From Puccinia triticina (lineage: Eukaryota > Basidiomycota > Pucciniomycetes > Pucciniales > Pucciniaceae): a DNA stretch of 64,000 nt. The translations under genes were made by a program, and so were the position numbers. Numbering within the stretch: position 1 is the first letter of the stretch; each line of letters opens with the position of its first letter. The notes under the pieces are model-generated. The model saw nothing but the letters and a program-made list of their open reading frames with translations, was not told the DNA's origin and did not search any database. Below are positions 40,300 through 51,839 of the stretch, one piece after another. Location of the stretch: the NCBI RefSeq assembly GCF_026914185.1, contig NC_070561.1, positions 1,488,001 through 1,552,000 of the forward strand. Reading direction: 5' to 3'.

Positions 40300-40737
40300 T
40301 CAGGGATGTGTGTTGAAGTATGGGGTTATGGGGAGCAGCAGCGATGCCATTGCCAGGTCGAGGCGATGGCGATGGCCACTGGACTTTCCAAACCCACCCA
40401 GACCCAGATCCAGCACTTTTCTCTTTGGGGAGCTCCCCCTCTCGAGTTCACATACATAACTAGGCACCCCCTCATCCCCAGAGCCATAGTCGCCGCCATC
40501 GCCCAACAGGAGCCTCGGGGCTGTCGCCTGGCAAGCTTCACACACTCGCACATCTCTCCCAGTCCACCCAATCCATGCCAGCCAGGCAACGACGATGAGA
40601 CCCATCACCACCAGGGTGATCGTTGGTAACCACAGGCTAAACAGATTTCGATCGACCATGTATCTCTCACTCAAACCCGCCACATATCCCCCCAGACGAT
40701 CAGTCAGAAAATCGGAAACCATGTCCACTGCTGTCAT
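40300..40737 (-). CDS. Possible small single-pass membrane protein
   Basis: 145 codons, divergent in composition from the surrounding repeats. One strong hydrophobic segment (LWLPTITLVVMGLIVVAWLA, about residues 35-55) is followed by a Cys pair (VCEACQA), a Gly-rich acidic loop and a polar tail. It lies 366 bp upstream of the ceramidase start on the same strand. No family recognised. It could also be one exon of a longer gene, or chance. The low confidence reflects lack of any homologue I can name. Confidence 0.35.
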   Translation of the reverse strand: MTAVDMVSDFLTDRLGGYVAGLSERYMVDRNLFSLWLPTITLVVMGLIVVAWLAWIGWTGRDVRVCEACQATAPRLLLGDGGDYGSGDEGVPSYVCELERGSSPKRKVLDLGLGGFGKSSGHRHRLDLAMASLLLPITPYFNTHP

Positions 40738-41219
40738 AAGCTTATCGTTTTATGTAGTCACTCCCCGCGGCCAGCCTTGTCCAAGGCGGCCCCGTGAATC
40801 AAGCTTGCCTTGTTGGGGTATGACGTAGTCTCAGTTCCGTCTGTCCTCCAAAAACCCCTTATAAGACGGCCGTCAGGTATCAGTCCGCCCAGCTCCGGAG
40901 CTATGTATGAGTATGTATCGGTCAGACAGAGTGCCAAATCAGAGTGCCAAATCAGAGTGCCAGCACTGTGGTAACTATTCACTGGTAGATACAGATTACC
41001 ACAGTTCAGGCTCTTCATACTTCTCAAAACTCAAAATCATTCTGTGACATACATATCCGCAACATATTTATTTCTATTCTTGAATCAATAATGGTCAGAC
41101 AACCATCAGAATCATATGGATTGTATATGTGGAGGTAAGTCATGGCTTCGCATTTTATCAAAAGGAATGTACTAAACCATAACCAAAACAAAATCATACA
41201 TAACATGTAGCTTGAATTA
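40738..41219. other. Intergenic, no gene recognised
   Basis: Short direct repeat CAGAGTGCCAAAT at 40927-40955. Nothing else stands out. Confidence 0.35.
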
Positions 41220-41357
41220 GGGTTCTCAAAGTTGAAAACATAAAAATGTGACATACTGCCATACACACCTTTTTTGCAGGGAAGCATTTGACAGTCCCTG
41301 CAAATAAGGTGGTATGTTTTCATGACATATGCCGCTATGTCACAACTTTGAGAACCC
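41220..41357. mobile_element. Short hairpin MITE, GGGTTCTCAAAGTTG ends
   Basis: Inverted ends GGGTTCTCAAAGTTG and CAACTTTGAGAACCC, 138 bp, with further inner complementarity (TGTGACAT and ATGTCACA; TTGCAGGGA and TCCCTGCAA). Confidence 0.7.
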
Positions 41358-42233
41358 CAAATGTGGAGGCTCTGGGCCAACATGTCATCATTTTTTTTCC
41401 TTACTTTGTTTTTTTTTTCAAATCAAATTTATTCACCAAAACAGCTGGATTAAATTTATGGGTTTGCTCACACATACAGACCGGTATGTATATACATAAG
41501 AGCATTATGAACAGGGCACTTCATTTTGGCCAAGGTCCACTGCTGATTTTGTCTGCTTGTGGTGACCTTTCAGTAAGGTTTATACATGGTAAATTTCTTC
41601 CAAAGGGGAGCTGCCCACCAGAACCTTGTAGCTTTCTCAGGATAACCAAAAGCTGCAGGTGATGGTTTTGAAACCCGCCTTAAGTGAACCCCACTAATAT
41701 GTACTCAAGGGTGTTCTTTGTGGCAACTCCACCACAACCTGCCAGTGGGGACCACAGCCGGCTTGGAATGCCGACACTCTTATGTTCTCTTTTAATATTT
41801 TCAGGGAGCTATAGGTGTTGCTATGGGAATTCCTAGGAATATGGTTTTGTAAGAATTTATACAAACTCACAAGGGTAGATGGGGTAGCTGTGCAGGTACC
41901 TGTAGAGGTTTATGCAACAACTTGTATATACACCATGGCTGCAAACTAACGCAACGTCAGTGGTGCCGTGGTCATAGGTTTTTTGCAACATACTCAAAAA
42001 TGCTCTGTGAGAAAGGGCCCAAAACCAAGGTATTTTAACCTTGAAATGTTTCTGTAACCATGCTTTAACCTGGAAACTTTACAACTTGGCCTCAAGAAAC
42101 TTTTCTTGCAGCCATGGTGTAGTCTAGGTTTGTAGGGGTTGTGACACCCCAGGGGCATGCAGATTATCAGCTCTCTAACACTAATGGTGCAGAAATTAAA
42201 TGCATGCATTTGTAATTTTTGGCAGATGCATAC
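41358..42233. other. Intergenic, no gene recognised
   Basis: AT-rich DNA with short inverted repeats around 41990-42120. Open frames are short and unassigned. Confidence 0.35.
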
Positions 42234-43464
42234 TAGGGATGGTGATTGGGTGGGCTAGCCGACGGGCCGCCCAAGCCCGCCCGGTTTTGGGTCGGGTTTG
42301 GGCCGCCCTATTAGGAAAATTCGTGAAGTTGGACCAGCCCAAGTGACCCGGGTGCCTAGTCGGGCGGGCTTGGTGTTAAGATAGTGTATTATATTCTTTT
42401 AGATTTGTATGCTTCTACTCATATACACCCACAAGCTGGCCCATATCATGTACCATCTTATGTAGTCCAGTCCCTGTCTCAGTTGTTTTCTCTTTCACTT
42501 CACTGAATGATTATTATACATTGACTCAATGCTCCTGGACTATGTCCTTGACATCTTGTCATCTCTCACTTAGTCTTCATGTCACCCAAGTTCCCCTCAA
42601 CACTTGGGTAGCCCGATGGGCGCCCATTGGGCAGGCCCCTTTCATCCCCCGGGGTGATCCCAAGCGTGGGGATCATGGGTGAGGGGCCAGGGCCAAGGCA
42701 GGAGGGCAGGCTCAGGCTGCCACAAATCCACACCCACTGCCACCCGGCCACCAGTGACCACCACCACGCCTGACGACCATGGGTCTTGCCCATATGGAGT
42801 CTACCAGTACCCGTGACAAAACCGGCATTCCGGTTCAAGCTGATACAACCAAAGATCTCAGTCAAGCAGACTCTCAGACGCCAGTACCTGCCGATAGCCA
42901 AAGCAAATCACAGGATGAGACTCAAGTAAAGAAGCGGAAATTGGTCATTTTTTTCTGGGGGGCGGGGGGATCCACACTTCAATGCAGAAGGCCAGAGTAG
43001 TGGTTGGGCGCAGAATAACGTGGCAAGTAGATTGAACCCCTGATTGATCGACAAAGTCTTTTGCACATCCGTGTCTGGTCCAAAGCGTCATGTGGTAGTA
43101 GCGGTGTTCTTTGTTCTATGAGGTTTGAATTGCATGCACCAGCAGTGGATACAACCTCGCAGCAAAGCCAGCAGCCTCAGAATGATTTCTCTCTATTGTT
43201 TGTGTATGTCCCCTCCCTAACCATGAGGTAGGGAGTGTTAAAAAGGTATTAAATTAAATGACCAACCCTCAAAATTTTCATTTCCTCATGATTCCAAAAT
43301 TTAGCTGGGGCCCAACGGCAGCCCACAGGCCGCCCATGGGTGGCCCAATTGTTAAACGGGTTCGGGGCGGGCTCACTTTTTAGAGAACCTAGCCCGGCCC
43401 AACCTGTCCAGCTAACTGCCGGGTCCTCCCGGGCCGGCCCAAGCCCGCCCAATAGCCATCCCTA
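42234..43464. mobile_element. Non-autonomous hAT-like element, TAGGGATGG ends with GGGCGGGC arrays
   Basis: Inverted ends TAGGGATGGTGATTGGGTGG and TAGGGATGGCTATTGGGCGG. 8-bp target duplication ATGCATAC / ATACATAC with one mismatch. Subterminal stretches are made of GGGCCGGCCC, GGGTCGGG and GCCCGCCC words (42250-42370 and 43310-43455). The interior has no recognised ORF. Confidence 0.75.
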
Positions 43465-43539
43465 ATACATACTATCATGAGGAACACATATTTTAAATAA
43501 CAACAATCCACTACACATACATACATTTGATGAGGCAAT

Positions 43540-43711
43540 TATGGTGTTCAAATTTGAAATTTATGCATGCATAAATGAGTAAATCATAAATTCATAAAAC
43601 TTTGTTTGCAGGAGACTGCTTATTTAATATTTGGTGTCCCAGCCAAAATATTTCTATGAATTTATGATTTATGAATTTATGCATGCATAAATTCCAACTT
43701 TGAACACCATA
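43540..43711. mobile_element. MITE, TATGGTGTTCAAA ends with TGCATGCA palindrome
   Basis: Inverted ends TATGGTGTTCAAA and TTTGAACACCATA. AATTTATGCATGCATAAAT palindromes lie inside both ends. 172 bp. Confidence 0.7.
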
Positions 43712-44568
43712 AATACATGTTATTACAGATAAATGTATTGGATTGGTATTCCAGTACAATCTCAATACAATATCAGGGAGAATTTTTGATTAAAATCTAC
43801 TAAGAATTTGAGGTGTAAAAATAATAGAGCAAGGAGCAAAGTGATTTGTAAGGGTGAAGAAATGAAGAAGGAAGGAGAAAAAATTGTACATAAAGAAGGA
43901 AATAAATGGAGAATGAATTTATCAATTCTGATGAATAAGTGTGATACTTATGTTGTGTGCTACTGGTTGTACTGTTGTGTTTTCTCAAGCCAATTTTTTA
44001 CTCTCCATCTTTGCCATCTTCTGCAGCTTGAGAAAATATACCATGAGTAAATTGAACATTAAAATTCTGCAATCTTTTCAAACTCTTCAGATTGATCTGA
44101 AACCACTAATTCCAATGACTCAAAAATTTGTGATAAGATTTGATAAAATCAGTGTTTAAGTAGCAAATGTGAAACAGCCTTCAAGTTGTCTATGTGAGCT
44201 GTCCTCAGTCACTTATGCCGTGTGTGCTTTTCCACCGAAGCTAGCAGCTCTTAGCCCTCCTTGAGGACTTCTTTGGCCACCTCGCATAATAGCCGTGGCT
44301 TCAACAAAGCATTGCAGATGCTGGACAGTGGGATGAACTTGACCTGATGCCACTTGACATCTAGCGACACTTCATTTTTCCCGGTGAGCTTGAAACCAGA
44401 CGCAAGAAAAAGAAGGGAGATAGAACCAGGGCCAAGCGCGGCGAGTCCAGTTGCTGCCACATCAACGGTTGAGGGCGATCAGAGAATTGTTTTATCACCG
44501 GTTGAGTGTGTACAATATCCCCTCCATTTATAGGGGCTCTTCCGGCTGTCCCAGCCAGTACACTGGTC
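43712..44568. other. Intergenic, relic MITE
   Basis: Sequence at 43980-44165 resembles the interior of the MITE at 37396-37578 (GATTGATCTGAAACCAC). No gene recognised. Confidence 0.35.
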
Positions 44569-44745
44569 ATGGCGGACGTTACTTCGAATGGTCAGAATTG
44601 TTCCTCAAGACCGGGAACTTTGTTTTGATGGTACGGCGGTGGAAGAATTTCTCGATTTGTACGGCTGCCCGAGTCAATGGTGCTTCTGAGTACGACATGG
44701 CACGTCAGATTATCTTTTTTCTCCAGAAGGGCGAGGTCAGCTGTG
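44569..44745 (+). pseudogene. Gag N-terminal fragment, Ty3-type
   Basis: Starts MADVTSNGQN, then after a frameshift reads FDGTAVEEFLDLYG and, after another, NGASEYDMARQIIFFLQKGE. These align with FDGTDVKSFLEAYE and GASEYDMAWQMAFFIRSDE in the gag at 58892. It is a frameshifted fragment of that gag family, with no LTR next to it. Confidence 0.7.
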
Positions 44746-45150
44746 ATTAGTCGAAGTCGTCGGCTCCGGGGGTTTTCCAAGGCGCTGTCGGAGTCGTCGT
44801 ACCGGGGGTTTCGTTTTGAGTTTTGATATATCTTTGACATTGTAATTACTTAAGGAGTGTGCCTTCGCAATCCGAGATTCGCGTTGTTTACGCTTGAGAG
44901 CAGTCGCAGGCGGAGTCGCGCGAGAGACAGACCGGAGATCGTTGCCATTATATAAATTACCGGTCGCATGACCTTAGGCAGAAATTCCAAAGATTAAGCC
45001 GTTGCCCCGCAACAGCTACAGAGAGGCTGCTAAGCTTGATAAATGACAAGCTTAAAGAAGCTGACATTGCAGTCCAAAAATACAACTTTACAAACTCAGG
45101 TATTCTCACTTCAAACGTAAACAAAAAAAAGATGGAAGAGAGTCGTTGAA
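44746..45150. other. Intergenic, 3' side of the UTP11 gene
   Basis: GTCGTCGG-type words at 44754-44810. No gene recognised. Confidence 0.35.
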
Positions 45151-46515
45151 TTATTTTTTACGTTCTTGCTTCCATTTCTAGATGTTCACAAAAAAAAGAC
45201 AGGAACAAAGGAGGTGTGTTAGCAGAATGAAAACAGGAGGGGCGGATTGGGATGAGACGAACCCAGACTTGAGCGCCAGTTTTGATACCCGAATTCGCCT
45301 TCTCGAGCCGTTCGCGCTCGAGCTCATCCTCGACGATCTGATTCCTATCCAGTTTATCGTACCAGCTCAGGTCGCGACCGTTGACCAAGCCATCCTGTCT
45401 GAGCTTCTGACTCGAGGGCCGGAACTTCAGAAACTTCGACCCTTTGCCCATCAGCGATCTCTTCAACTCCATCTCTCTCTCCGCCGTCTGTAAAACTCTC
45501 AGTCTCGTTAACCTCGTTTGTAATTCAACCATTAATTTCTGCATGTGTTTCTGTAAAAGAAAATCAGACGGACGAGAACATGTACATCAATAATTTGACT
45601 CGGGTAGGGGTTCTTTCTTTGTTAAGATTTGGATTTATGATTTTACCTCTGGATCTGGCGTCAGTTGATCTTCCCCATCCGAGAATTCTTCGGTAAAAGC
45701 TCCTTTGGTTTGAGATTCCTTCTTCGTAATAGATTTACTGGTCGATTGAGCTTTGTCCTTCTTCGTTTTCTTTCCTAGAGAAGTGATGCTGAAGTTTTTG
45801 ACTGTGTCCGAAAGAGACCGAGCAAAGGATTTAGTTTTGCAGGATGAGTCTGATGAAAAAATGAAATATTTTACCCTCTTCAACTGAATCCACGAAAATT
45901 GTTTTTTTCCCGGGTTTGACTAAGGCTTGATCATCATGATCGAGTTCTGATCCTGCTTGGTCTGAGTTGGCGGTATTCTTGGCGTGTGTGGCTGTGATGC
46001 TTTGATTGATCAACTGGATAGCTTTTTCTTGTAAGTCTGAGGATCCACCGGAATCTTCAGACTGGACTCGGATGATCATTGGTCCTAGCCTGTCTTTGAT
46101 TTTCGTGATTTTCTAAAAACAAAAAATCCAAGACCGTGTTTCAAAACCCAGAAAGTTGTGTTATCTACGTAGATATGCTTACCCTCTCTTCGATCGCTCG
46201 ACAGGTTTTAATATAATTAAAGTCTTGAGTCTTCAGTAACTTGACAAGTGAATTATCGAGAGGGGTATTGGTCTTATCGTTATAGTGGACACCTTTGACA
46301 GTTTTCGAGTTGATCATCTTGAAGTAAAACTCATCCTGGTTCTTGAGGCTAGCTTTGAGTCGAAGTTTCTGGAGACGATCCTTCTTTGAGTTGTAATCCT
46401 TTGCTCGTTTGACATAATCGGCATGTTTCTCGAGTAATCCCAGTCGCTGTCTCGCCAAGGGTTGAGACCGCTCCCTGTGCTGTCGCTTCTGTACGTCTAG
46501 TTTGAATCGAGCCAT
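45151..46515 (-). CDS. UTP11: UTP11, U3 snoRNA-associated protein 11 (small-subunit processome), five exons
   Basis: Nucleolar component of the SSU processome, required for 18S pre-rRNA processing. My model is complement of 46183-46515, 45875-46112, 45647-45801, 45263-45550 and 45151-45177, 1041 nt, 346 residues. The conserved N-terminus is present (QKRQHRERSQPLARQRLGLL, then HADYVKRAKDYNSKKDRLQK, DEFYFKMINSKT and LVKLLKTQDFNYIK). The centre has KKTIFVDSVEEVKNF, spanning a splice site. The C-terminal region ends RSLMGKGSK, then GIKTGAQVWKWKQERKK, the last nine residues coming from a 27-nt exon. All introns are GT-AG and the phases agree. The middle is longer than in yeast, with an acidic linker and a Lys-rich stretch. 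Confidence 0.93.
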
Positions 46516-46848
46516 CGTTGTTGGTTGAGCTTGGTGGTTGGGTTCAGTCAGCAATGCTGGGTTGTGTGAAATTCGCCGAGTCAGACCAGGAGGGGCTTGG
46601 TTACGGTTCCTGTACACACATAGGCCCCCTTTAATCGGAGCAGCAACCCTCCAAAGAAAAGTTGGGTTGAACATCCAATTCCTATATTTGTATGACCTCA
46701 AGTTACCCTATTATCTGCTATCTCTTTCACCATCTCCTCTGATCTCCCCTGTCATCAACCAATTTCATCTCAAAGTCCAGTGACCTGGCAATATGACAAA
46801 CACCACAGTTTCCATCTCCACTGGGATAAAAAATTTGCTCAATACATA
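46516..46848. other. Upstream region of the UTP11 gene
   Basis: The UTP11 open frame extends upstream of 46515 without a conserved part. Likely 5' UTR and promoter up to the transposon end at 46849. Confidence 0.4.
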
Positions 46849-47109
46849 AGAGCATCCACCACCGTCTCTGTAAACCCGCTCGGTAAGGCATATTTACCGA
46901 GTATGTAAGCAATTTTCTACCCCCGTGCCCTCTTTAGGGCTCTTTAGCTAAATAGTTGCTCGGTAAATCTTTAAGGCTCGCTAGATTTACCAACGGCTAC
47001 AGAGCCTCTGTAAGACCATTCTAGCGAGCCTGCCAACTGCCCTCGCCACAAGACCCAGCACATGTACATACACAGCAGATAAATACATACATGCCAGTAG
47101 CTCTCCACC

Positions 47110-47235
47110 CCTCAACCGGTCATCAATCAACCGGTCATCGATCAACCGGTCATCAATGGGATGACCGGTCATGATAGGATGACCAGTCCTCATAACGGCC
47201 AGTCATGACCAGTCATTCAATAGGTTGACCGGTCA
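47110..47235. repeat. ACCGGT array, left subterminal, of the Mutator-like element
   Basis: About ten copies of AACCGGTCATC / GATGACCGGTCAT and near variants. Confidence 0.85.
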
Positions 47236-47639
47236 AATATTAAGACCACCACACTGCACTTGAAAGACTGCCGTCTGAACGGCCATTGATAGGCACCCCC
47301 GAATAAAACTTCTTTAATTGTAATGAATTAAATAGAAATTGGCAATCTTTGCAACGCAAATGAAGTAGGAGAAAAAAGTGGCTTAACAACTAGAGATTGA
47401 CAATTGTTGGATAATCGTAAGACAGCAACGGCAGGCAACAGCCATGAAGATGAGATGAGCCAGGATGAGCCCTGCCCACACAAATGCAAGGAAAAATACA
47501 AAGTTCAATCCACCGTGATAAGCACCTTTGCAATATAAGCAACTCATGTTCACGCTCCCGTTACCCTCCGCCATGCTCCTCATTCTTTTGCACCTTCCTC
47601 ATACTAGGGCCGCTCATCAGTTCATGTCACCATAGCTCC

Positions 47640-48617
47640 TCAACGTATCTGTACCCTTGTCTTCATGCCACTACAGGTGTTCTCGACCATTCCAATTATC
47701 GCAAATGATTTCTTCTTGAATACTTCAATCGACTCCACAGAAGAACCCTCGACAAACTGCTTTTGGTGCTTGGCATTGTTCAAGAGTGTTATCGTCCGCT
47801 TCAAAAACTTGCATCCCTTGTCTTGCCAACGGGCTAGAAGTCCATCCATCTCCACGCGCCCCAAGACTGCCACATCTGCGACTGGCATCGCCGGAGATAA
47901 TTTGGTGGTACGGATTCCTTGACACCTCAACTCAACCATATTTAGTACCTCCTCGCACGCAGCTCTGAAAAGATTGATTTCCATGATTGATGCTTTCTCT
48001 AGCATGCTGCAACGGTTTTTCTTAGTCGACATTATTAGGTCGGCCTTTTCCAGCGCTGAAGATGCCGAGTATTTGTCAAGTTTGACAATCCTCTCAACCT
48101 TGTGGCAGGGAATTGTACCGCTGTGAGTACCCAGCAAGACCGGTGGGTAAGCGATGGGAACAGGGATGCTCGGATGTGGAGCCATTGTGTACGAGATGTT
48201 GGGTTGGTCGCGCGATTGCCGATAAGTTGTGGGATTCAACACCTCCACATCAGTGTACAAGATGTTGGGTTGGTCGCGCAATTGCCGATAAGTTGTGGGA
48301 TTCAACACCTCCACATCAGATCCATCCTGCATCACCTCGACATCCGAATCGAGCGTTATTGGAAGGGCAGGTCGTATTTCCATGCCCATCCGGTCGCGTG
48401 GGTACTCCTCTTGTACCAGCGCAGTAACTCGTTCAACAACTAGTAACTGTTGGTCCTTGGAAATGAAGTACATGTGCTTGCACCCACTTCCAGACCGTGC
48501 AAAGTGGAGGCAGGTGCAACCAGTAAGTCTCCCTTTCCTTGAACCTGCTCCTGGTTCATAAGCAACTGTGTACGAGCGAAGAGTCGGATTGGTGAAGGAA
48601 CCAATTTGATACTGCAT
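47640..48617 (-). pseudogene. Mutator-like transposase, SWIM zinc finger and C-terminal region
   Basis: The N-terminal part has GCTCLHFARSGSGCKHMYFI, a C-x-C-x9-C-x-H SWIM finger, the usual C-terminal zinc finger of MULE transposases. Further on, two adjacent 66-bp units (48187-48252 and 48253-48318) encode a repeated 22-residue segment (DVEVLNPTTYRQ, then RDQPNI). The rest is a poorly conserved C-terminus. Open by itself, but it belongs to a gene broken elsewhere. Confidence 0.75.
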
Positions 48618-48662
48618 CGATGCACGTAAGTCAGTGATCAGCGACAGTGCGCCACCAGCAGT

Positions 48663-49474
48663 TCAGCAAGCCTGTAGGTTGCTTACATAGGTAGGAAAGG
48701 CAAAAAATTGAACCCCAATGAAAGCTAAGAATGACCGCGTGTATCCCTTGCCAAGCACTTTTGCATGGAGCTGAAATTTGCTGGTCTGTTGCTTTCGAAA
48801 GCCCATCTCAACACAAACATGCTCCCTTTGATACCTCGGCAGCACCTCGTCCTTGAAAATTTGGATGACTGCATTGATTCGACGATGTTTGGGTCCTGGA
48901 ATGTACTTAGATTTCAATATGTTGTGCCAGCTTTCTACATAGTTGTTTGTGTGCACCCCTTGATGCGAAGTCTATGTGATGAGTTTTGTGTACATTTATA
49001 ATGTATGGAAGAACGATGTCATTCAAATTAGCGGGGCTGCAGAAATGATACACAGGGAAATAGGGAGGTGAATACGACATACGGTCCGGTAGAAAATGGC
49101 CCAGTTTTCGTAGTGAGAGTGCCACTGGTCCTCAAAATACTTTCCAAAAGCAGGGCTGACAACCCTCCACTTTTCTGAAAATGCTCGCCAGCGCGTCTCC
49201 GGATGAGGTGAGCAACAATACAGCAAATTGCGGAATTCTGAGACTGCCTCTGCAGCCGTGAAGGGAGATATGTGTCCCAGCCAAGCTTGATGAGCGCAAT
49301 GTTCCACAAAGATATGGATTTGAAGACATCTGGGTCCCGCTTGGACAGGATGTTGATTCGCTTGTGAAGCAAGTTTCTTACTTTATTGTACATGGGTCGA
49401 GAGGCTTCAGGTATGAAGACATCAGGATTGAGCTGAAAGTGGAGATAGAAGCTGATGTCAATAATCATTACCAA
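48663..49474 (-). pseudogene. Mutator-like transposase, post-catalytic region
   Basis: AEAVSEFRNLLYCCSPHPET, then YFEDQWHSHYENWAIFYRT (about 49300-49070) and TNNYVESWHNILKSKYIPGP (about 48950-48890) match the region after the DDE core of MULE transposases. The preceding NPDVFIPEASRP piece (49430) and this block are in different frames, and the DDE core itself is not found between them, so an internal deletion has probably removed it. Confidence 0.7.
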
Positions 49475-49514
49475 AATAATAGTTAAAAGAGAAGTGAATG
49501 TAAAAGTTACTCAC

Positions 49515-50192
49515 ATCGTCAAACAAGTCAGGCACATATAAAAGACGGTCAATTGAATCCCACCCTAAACCATCGACCACTCAATCATTGAGCCACTTCT
49601 CAACAGCTTTTGGAGCGCGGCAAATTAACATCTCCTCTTTAGAGAAAGGGTCATGGTTGTGCTCCCACAGCCAAAAGACCCGGAGTGTGTTGGTGGTGAT
49701 GTGATGGGATATCGTGAAACGTGCGGTGCAGCCAATCTTTTGGGAGTCGTGCGTCTTCCGTGAGTTTACTGGCCTTATTGCATGTCCAGCGCGGGGACAT
49801 TTGAACTCGAGTTTGAAGCGATTCGTGGTGGGCCTGCCCGGACCGGCCTTGACGGCTGAACTGGATTGAGGCAAGTGTTTGTCGGGTTTTTGCTTTTGAG
49901 TAGTCCAACGCACGGTTCCTTCCATGGCATGGGCAAAGTCTTGGGCATGTTTGAGAGTGTGACCGGGAATTGTAAACGTATATGGATTGGACGGAAGAGG
50001 GGGGGGACGGCCCCCAAGATATCGGACAAGACGCAAAGCGTTGGGACGGTCTTCTAAGCTGGCTGGTACTGGAACCTCCTGCACAAATGGCAACGGTACA
50101 ATGCTATAGATATCTTCGACGAGGGGAAAAGACATCTTGCTTTGCTGATAGGTGACACGTGGTAGTTTCAACGGCTGTTTAGTTGGTTGCAT
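49515..50192 (-). pseudogene. Mutator-like transposase, N-terminal exon with GCM1/FAR1-type zinc finger
   Basis: Starts MQPTKQPLKLPRVTYQQSKM. Contains FKLEFKCPRAGHA, KIGCTARFTISHH and WLWEHNHDP, a C-C-H-H DNA-binding zinc finger of the WRKY-GCM1/FAR1 type found at the N-terminus of MULE transposases. An in-frame TGA follows EKWLND (49581-49583). The homologous reading continues VVDGLGWDSIDRLLYVPDLF to a GTGAGT donor at 49514, so a nonsense mutation is likely. Confidence 0.75.
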
Positions 50193-50639
50193 TGTAAATT
50201 GACGGAAGTGATAAGGGCAAAATGAGAAATATAAGTTAATATCAAGAAATCTGTTTTGATGGGTGCGATGAAGTTCAAATAATAAGTTTCAGCAATGAAA
50301 TGTTCTGAATCGCAAGAATGATTGCAAATTAAGCGAAGAGGCTCCAGGCCTAATTGATGAAAGGTAACAATGAAGTGCGAGTAGGAACAACTCCGTCCCT
50401 TTATGAGATCAAGCATCCTCATAGTGTTGTGTGACTTAAGGAAAATTGAGTGTCTCCTGTGCACCAAGAGCTCCATTGTGATAGACTTCCCATCCCAATC
50501 TATGAGTCAACATGGGATCTGGGATTCCACCACCTCATCCGGAGTTCCCCCAAGGCTCATCCGTATCCTCGCGATACATTTTTTTTTGGTCTGATCACCG
50601 CAACGTAACAGAATTAGAGAAGTTTTATTCGATGCCTCC
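50193..50639. other. Promoter-side non-coding DNA of the Mutator-like gene
   Basis: Between the transposase ATG and the right ACCGGT array. No other gene recognised. Confidence 0.35.
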
Positions 50640-51100
50640 ATTGATAGTATGACCGGTCATTTGACTGGATGAACGGTCATTCATCTCATTCATCAATCGG
50701 ATACTGGACGACCGGTCATTCGACTAGATAACCGTTGATCCGATTGGATGACCGTTCAGTCGACTGCATGACCAGTCAGTCAACTGGATGACCGGTCACG
50801 GTCATACGATTTGATAGCCGGTCATCCGATTAGATGGCCGGTCATTCGATTGGATGACCGGTCAATCAATTGGATGACCGGTCAGTCGACTGGATGACCG
50901 GTCATTCAATTGGATGACCGGTCAGTCGACTGGATGACCGGTCATTCAATTAGATGACCGGTCAGTCGACTGGATGACCAGTCATTCAATTGGATGACCG
51001 GTCAGACGAGTTGATGGCCGGTCATTGATGGTACAATGACCGGTCACCAATAGTATGACCAGTCGATAAGCCGACCGGCCACCTATTGTATGACTGGAGG
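50640..51100. repeat. ACCGGT array, right subterminal, of the Mutator-like element
   Basis: More than 20 units of TGGATGACCGGTCA with a 20-bp period in the core (50860-51010). The spacer alternates between TTCAATTGGA and GTCGACTGGA, giving a 40-bp higher-order unit of alternating palindromes. Confidence 0.9.
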
Positions 51101-51320
51101 GTGTCATCAGCGGTGTCGTGTTCCTTACCAAGGGGTGTATGTATGTACATACATAAACACAAGGGTGGAGTTGCTGCTAGTTGGTGTCGTTATCTAAATC
51201 CACGTTGCCTACCAAGCCGATACCGGCTGGCGAGGGTGGATTATTTCTTTAGCTAAGCAACCGAGCCTCGCGAGACTCGCTGGCTACCTAAAGATTTACC
51301 TAGACGGTGGTGGATGCTCT

Positions 51321-51839
51321 AATCAATTGAACTTTGCATGGGGAGCCTGCAAAAAGGAGTTCAGGCAAAACCAATGCATTGTGATGAAAAAGCCACACAT
51401 AATGAATAGGTAAAACCTAAATTTCCTACACAGCATTGGTGGATGGATGTAACACAGCTCAACTCTTTCAAAATTAAAGTCTGTCTCTTATAAATACGGA
51501 TTTACTTTGTGCATGGAGGGAAACTTGTTGTGCACGGTAATTTCTGTTACCTTGGACTCACTTGACATCAGAATCCCCTCTGTTTGTGCCACCAGCCCCC
51601 CTAAGAAAACTATCTGCACATGGGGGGTGCCCTGCAGCAACAGGTGGCCAGGTTGAGGCACCAGCCATATGGAGGAATCAATCCTCTCAATTACTGGAAT
51701 AGACTGGTCATCAAGAGGACACATCCCTCTTGATGAACAGTCTATTCCGGTCTTCAAGAGGCCAAATCCTGGTTTCATTTATTTTTTTTAAGCTTGTGCC
51801 AAATCTGCTTGATAAAGATTTTTTTAAGTGATTGGTACT
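51321..51839. other. Intergenic with degenerate ACTGGTCATCAAGAGG repeats
   Basis: 51680-51765 has inverted TGGAATAGACTGGTCATCAA and TTGATGAACAGTCTATTCC, a small hairpin with eroded ACCGGT-type words. No gene. Confidence 0.4.

Larger units (their letters stand above)
46849..51320 (-). mobile_element. Mutator-like element with ACCGGT arrays inside both ends
   Basis: Inverted ends AGAGCATCCACCACCGTCT (perfect over 19 bp, then imperfect with TTAGCTAA, GCTCGG and TAAATCTTTA words to about 150 bp). Next come ACCGGT arrays on both sides (47110-47235 and 50640-51100), and inside these a minus-strand gene with GCM1/FAR1-type zinc finger and SWIM zinc finger. That combination is typical of Mutator-like transposases in fungi. 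No clear target duplication was seen. Confidence 0.8.

Noticed and set aside
45871..45883. Frameshift in UTP11 after VEEG
   Set aside because: A 73-nt intron (45802-45874, GTAAAA to CACAG) restores the conserved VEEVKNF reading, so no mutation is needed.
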